Source: Benincasa hispida
Lineage: Eukaryota; Streptophyta; Magnoliopsida; Cucurbitales; Cucurbitaceae
Assembly: GCF_009727055.1 (NCBI RefSeq)
Contig: NC_052353.1
Location: 42,752,586-42,816,585 of the forward strand
Direction: 5' to 3'
DNA: 64,000 bases
Shown here: piece by piece, positions 60,118-64,000 of the stretch
Numbering within the stretch: position 1 is the stretch's first letter
Layout: the number at the start of each line of letters is the position of its first letter
The notes under the pieces: model-generated
Told to the model about the DNA's origin: nothing
The model's input: only the letters and a program-made list of their open reading frames with translations
Database searches by the model: none
Translations under genes and position numbers: made by a program

Positions 60118-61143
60118 AGGGGTGTTCAAAAATCTTGGTAACCCGACCAACCTGGACTACCCAACCCAAACCGTAAGGGTTGGGTTGGGTTAAAAATTTT
60201 TAAAAATATTAAATTCGGGTTAGGTCTCGATTACCCCATTTCATGGTCAGGTAGACCCGACCTAACCCAAATATATATATAATGAAATATAACATAAAAC
60301 CGGAAGATCGTATAGCATTACTCAACGATCGTGTAGCATTTGGTAAGCGATCATGTAGCATTTGGTAAGCGATAGTATAGCATTAGGTAGGCGATCGTAT
60401 AGCATTGGATAGGCTATCGTATAGCATTTTGTTACTCAACGATCGTCTAGCAGAGCTCAGCGATCATGTAGCAGAGCTAAGTGACCGTGTAGCAGAGCTA
60501 AGCGATCATGTAGCTGAGTTCAGCGATCGTGTAGCATTTGATAAGCGATCGTATAGCATTTGGTAGGTGATCGTGTAGCATTGGTAGGCGATCGTGTAGC
60601 ATTTTCCAATTGGTAAGCGATCGTATAGCATTTAGTAGACGATCGTCTAGCAGAGCTCAGTGATCGTGTAGCAGAGCTAAGCGATCTATAGACGAGCTCA
60701 ATGATCATGTAGCATTTGGTAAGCGATTGTATAGTATTTAGTAGACGATCGTATAGCATTGGTAGGTGATCGTCTAGCATTTGCCAATTGGTAAGCGATC
60801 GTATAGCATTTAGTAGACGATCGTCTAGCAAAGCTCAGCGATCATGTAGCAGAGCTAAGCGATCGTGTAGCCGAGCTCAACGATCGTGTAGCATTTGGTA
60901 AGCGAATGTATAGCATTTAGTAGACGATTATATAGCATTGGTAGGCAATCATGTAGCATTTGCCAATTGGTAAGCGATCATGTAACAGAACCGGTGACCC
61001 AACCCGGCCCAACCAGGAAATTTTCGGTTGGGTTGGGTTGGGTTGACCCTCCAAAAATGAACTAATGGGGTTCATTATTAGCCAACCCAAATTTTTGGGT
61101 TGGTCCACAAAATTCTCCCAACCCGGATTATGTATACCCTTAT
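60118..61143. mobile_element. hAT-like nonautonomous element
   Basis: Flanked by GCATATCC (60110-60117) and GCATATCT (61144-61151), an 8-bp duplication of hAT size. The ends are imperfect inverted repeats (AGGGGTGTTC left; reversed right ATAAGGGTATAC). Inside the ends lie ggttgggttgggtt runs on both sides in inverted arrangement, typical of a common plant hAT-type MITE. About 690 bp of satellite (60300-60985) occupies the centre. It encodes no transposase. Confidence 0.75.
60300..60985. repeat. CGATCG satellite array with 178-bp higher-order period
   Basis: About 30 units of roughly 22 bp, of the type gcgatcgtgtagcatttggt. Variant tails (catttggta, agagctca, catttagta) recur in fixed order. 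The marker ccaattggtaagcg occurs at 60606, 60784 and 60963, spacing 178 and 179 bp, that is eight units per higher-order repeat. Translated frames in this stretch are artefacts. Confidence 0.92.
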
Positions 61144-61246
61144 GCATATCTATTCTGTTAGATTGTAAATGCGGTAATTCTACATTAATGAGTTTGAAAC
61201 GATCCGCTTCCACTCATAGGTACTCTTGTATAAGAGTTCCTTCAAT

Positions 61247-61257
61247 TGGTATCAAAG
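61247..61257 (+). other. primer binding site
   Basis: TGGTATCAAAG follows the LTR end at 61244 by two bases, the same variant as at 37522-37532. Confidence 0.87.
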
Positions 61258-63487
61258 GCAGGTTATGATATTCCAAATTCATTGATGCAAAGAATAGCAT
61301 TTTCTTTCTCGATGGATAAAAGCATGTCTGCTCTCTATTTAAGCGTTAAATGGTTTGTGGATGTGGGATTAATAGAGTTTCTGGGATGAAGCCTCTGGTT
61401 GTTTAAATTCTTTTACATTTGAAGTTAATTGTAAGGGCCCCTGCATTTTTTGGGCAGATTAACTGCTATCGAGTCTGTAATTTCAAAGGTGTTTGAGTCT
61501 GTGAGTTATTCATGAAGAAGCTTCAAGGCAAGAGTTGTTGTTCTTCGAGGATGAAGGCGATCAAGTGTTGGTCAGGTCGTGTAAACGATAGGGTAAATGA
61601 TCGTTCAGTGTCGGATACTCGGGAGCAGATTAACGCGCGGGCACTAGACGATCATGTAGCTCAGCAAGCTTCATCGTTTAGTTACTGACTACACAATCAT
61701 GGAGTAAAATGTTTACTTATCGCTTGTTAAGTGATCGTATAAACGATCGGGCTTCGCAGCTACGTAGTCGTCTAAACGATCGTTTAAAACTCGCGTGTTT
61801 ATGTCTTGTGCGCTAAACGATTGGGTACCTCATGCTTCATCGCATAGTTATTGGTACTCGATCGTGGCTAAACGATTGTATACTCGGCCGCGTTTACTAA
61901 ACGATGGGGAGCTTCGCCCAGCGGTTCAAGACCTGGTTCGCCTATGAACTGGTTTGTTTGATGGAAAATGTAATAGATAGAGTTTTTATTTCCGATTTTG
62001 AGGTGGTTCATCCCGGTCCATTAATCTTTGTGAATGTACATAGGATGTATGTTTATTTATATGCCATATGGTATGCCATATAGAAGAAATCCCACCTTAG
62101 GTTATGCATTGGTCAGGCATCATCTCTTTATTATAAGTGTTATGATTTAGAGAAACATGATTTAAATTACGTAAGAGCATGCTCATGCATCATATAATAT
62201 AAGAGTTATATTTATGCATGCATGCATAAAACATTGACATGCATCATCTTTATATTATAAGTGTTATAGTATAAAGGTGTATGGAGCATGTGTGCTTGGT
62301 TCGTTACTTGTATATAAAAGTTATGTATAGTAATGAACGGACATTGCATGAAGCATGATGCATAGGTTAAATTTATAAGTGTTATAAATACCTAGTTGTG
62401 TGGCAATGTGGTTTAAGTTGTTTCTTTTATGTATAGTAATGAACGGACATTGCATGAAGCATGACACATAGGTTAAATTTATAAGTGTTATAAATACTTA
62501 GTTGTGTGGCAATGTGGTTTTAGTTGTTTCTTTTATAAAAGTTATAAGGAAATTAGAACTAAAATCTATAAGAAAGATATGAATGCGAACTTAGGTTTGA
62601 ATCATGGTTGTAAAAATGTTTTAAAACTTGGTGGAGATAAACCTAAGATCACAGTTCTAATATGATTAACAACCTTAGGCTTTAATCTTTTAATCATTTT
62701 AATAGGATTAAATTGACTAATAAAAGGTTAAAGTGTAGCAAATCTATCTATAAGGGATCTTTTGTCTAAGGCGGGTTCTGTCTAGGCTGAGGTATTTAAA
62801 GTGACGGAAACAGATAACCCCTACCTGAGAACCTACCTGGAAAGGTGAATTAGATAGATTTAATGCATGCATGCAAGCTTAAGGACAGCCCATTAAAGAG
62901 TTTAATGTAACTACTTGAACTTGTTTAATTTTCAAAGAAAATAGTTGTTTTTTAGCGGATTAAACGGACTTAGATTAAAATCAGTAGCCAAATGGTCTAA
63001 GTTAATGAACCCCTAGGTAGAACATTCAGTGGGAGGTACTTGGGGCATCTGATGCTTCATTTAAACCTCTCGCATTTCTCCCTTTATTGTCCACACCGTC
63101 TCTCTCGTTAGGTTGAATAAAGTTTCTGTGCATCGCCTCGAGGCACCTTGGGAGTGTCCCCCTATAGGATGGCAGTTTTGCACGCTTCTTTATTTGATCT
63201 CCTGTATAGGATAAGGTTACTTAGTCTCTTGTCCTAATTTACTTTTTCCCTACGGTGGGCGCATTAGGGCGGGACTATAAGGCCGAAAACGAGGGGTTAC
63301 ACTTACATGGAATTGTTAAGAGTTAACAGTTCTGGACCAAACAAATGGTGGCTATTAGGTGCAGTTCCAAGAGTTGGTTCTGCCTAATGGTTGAGACTGT
63401 CTCGTCCCAGTGAAGGGGCATCTGATCACCCCACCGGTGACGTTTGTCCTGCCTTGCTGGGGAATCATTGCGAAATAGAAGTCTCAT
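61258..63487 (+). other. copia leader, cut by a Copia-1 LTR
   Basis: Matches the leader at 35300-37520 in reverse complement. It carries a CGATCG-type tract (61560-61905) and the gcctcgaggcacc block (63138). It stops at 63487, where a Copia-1 LTR begins. No coding sequence; the short open frame 63323-63514 is chance. Confidence 0.75.
62321..62535 (+). repeat. tandem duplication, two copies of about 106 bp
   Basis: Units starting ttatgtatagtaatgaacgg at 62321 and 62427, nearly identical, sit within the copia leader. Confidence 0.9.
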
Positions 63488-64000
63488 TGTTGGCTTTTTG
63501 GCCCTTAATCTCAAATTAATTAATTTTAATTAATTAATTAATTAATGTTTTGATGATAACAAACTCAATTTTTAATTACTAAAAAATTTAGTGTTTTAAT
63601 ATGTCCATAGCGTAGAGCTCGGAACAACGATTCCAACACCTCTTGAATCACTCAAATCGGAGCTAAAACGAAGACGATATTACTGAAACAATTCTATAGA
63701 GAAAATACCGTGGTGGATGACATGGTATAACCAGACTATTTGCATGCAGACATGTGGCAGCATATTGGTTGAATGGTGGATCATTAAGAGATTAACATAT
63801 GATGGACTTGTGATTTTTGGATTGATTAAAAAATTGAAATTTAAAAGAAATTTAAAAGGAAAATAAATTTAATATTATTTTATGTTTGTGTCTAATGGCT
63901 AGTTTTTTACACATGGTATGTTTTTTTATTCTTGAATTGACTTTAAAAAGAATGAATTTAATGAATTTAATATTATTTTATGTTTGTGTCTAATTGCTAG
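63488..64000 (+). mobile_element. Copia-1 LTR, 5' part
   Basis: Begins TGTTGG and follows 1806-2340 closely, with scattered substitutions and an internal deletion near 63958. It continues past the window end. It inserted into the family A leader after position 63487, so it postdates that element. Confidence 0.88.

Larger units (their letters stand above)
58754..61244 (+). mobile_element. family A LTR, plus strand, U3 end missing
   Basis: It reads in the opposite direction to 51831-53324 and starts at almost the same internal site (ggggtaagtagatag). It contains the conserved block (58760-59400) and a CGATCG-type tract (59510-59775), and ends CCTTCA at 61244 before a primer site. It is interrupted by the hAT-like element 60118-61143. 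Confidence 0.85.

Noticed and set aside
60300..60985. Possible CRISPR-like array because of regular repeats
   Set aside because: Units are contiguous with no unique spacers, no cas genes are present, and the genome is a plant.
60170..61100. GGGTTGGGTT runs as possible telomere-like sequence
   Set aside because: The plant telomere unit is TTTAGGG; these runs belong to the ends of the hAT-like element.
60520..61213. Open frames over the CGATCG array
   Set aside because: Repetitive translation of the satellite; no ancestral protein.
1806..64000. One giant Copia-1 element from 1806 to beyond 63488 with a 55-kb nest inside
   Set aside because: The left LTR sits in family A LTR sequence and the right one in a family A leader, so they do not share a target, and the first copy stops within reverse transcriptase.

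Overview
This window looks like heterochromatin-style, repeat-rich nuclear DNA of a dicot plant. It is AT-rich and dominated by nested LTR retrotransposons with plant-type primer binding sites, and it holds a Mutator-like transposon and one intron-containing sugar/polyol transporter gene. Several repeat families (the LTR called family A here, and short palindromic repeats built on TATCACTGATAG and CGATCG) look like ones I associate with Cucurbitaceae. That placement is an inference from memory, not a search. There is a 253-base assembly gap at 1444-1696 and a single N at 48429.

Layout. 1-1443: 3' half of a minus-strand Ty1/copia element (Copia-1), ending at the gap. 1806-7601: a plus-strand copy of the same family with a 5' LTR (1806-3218), primer site and a broken gag-pol that stops inside reverse transcriptase. 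7602-17138: several copies of family A LTRs on the minus strand. One is split by a Ty3/gypsy chromovirus insertion (8201-12330) flanked by a 5-bp ATTAA duplication. 17139-20250: the only convincing host gene, a three-exon polyol/monosaccharide transporter of 517 residues. 21939-30246: a Mutator-like element with a 9-bp flanking repeat and a degenerate transposase. The transposase has two readable introns packed with palindromic repeats, and a family A solo LTR with a CATAC duplication sits inside the element. 31290-38349: a minus-strand copia element whose 5' LTR is family A. 40041-50810: an Athila-type Ty3/gypsy element on the minus strand with both LTRs, carrying part of a second Athila-like element inside it. 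51455-53324 and 58754-63487: two family A copia 5' regions in opposite orientation, flanking further Athila-like pieces (53325-58753). 60118-61143: a hAT-like nonautonomous element inside the second family A LTR, itself carrying a satellite array with a 178-bp higher-order period. 63488-64000: start of another Copia-1 LTR.

Function. The transporter is predicted to be a 12-helix proton-coupled sugar/polyol carrier of the major facilitator superfamily. It has a clear TATA box, two short-to-moderate introns and an intact reading frame. It differs from the family at several normally conserved positions, including the TM10 tryptophan that stacks on the sugar in characterised relatives. Everything else is mobile DNA in different states of decay. 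No coordinated operon-like system, CRISPR array, rRNA or tRNA gene was seen. The most unusual signals are the palindromic short-repeat families, which recur in transposon introns and LTRs and in one place have become an ordered satellite.
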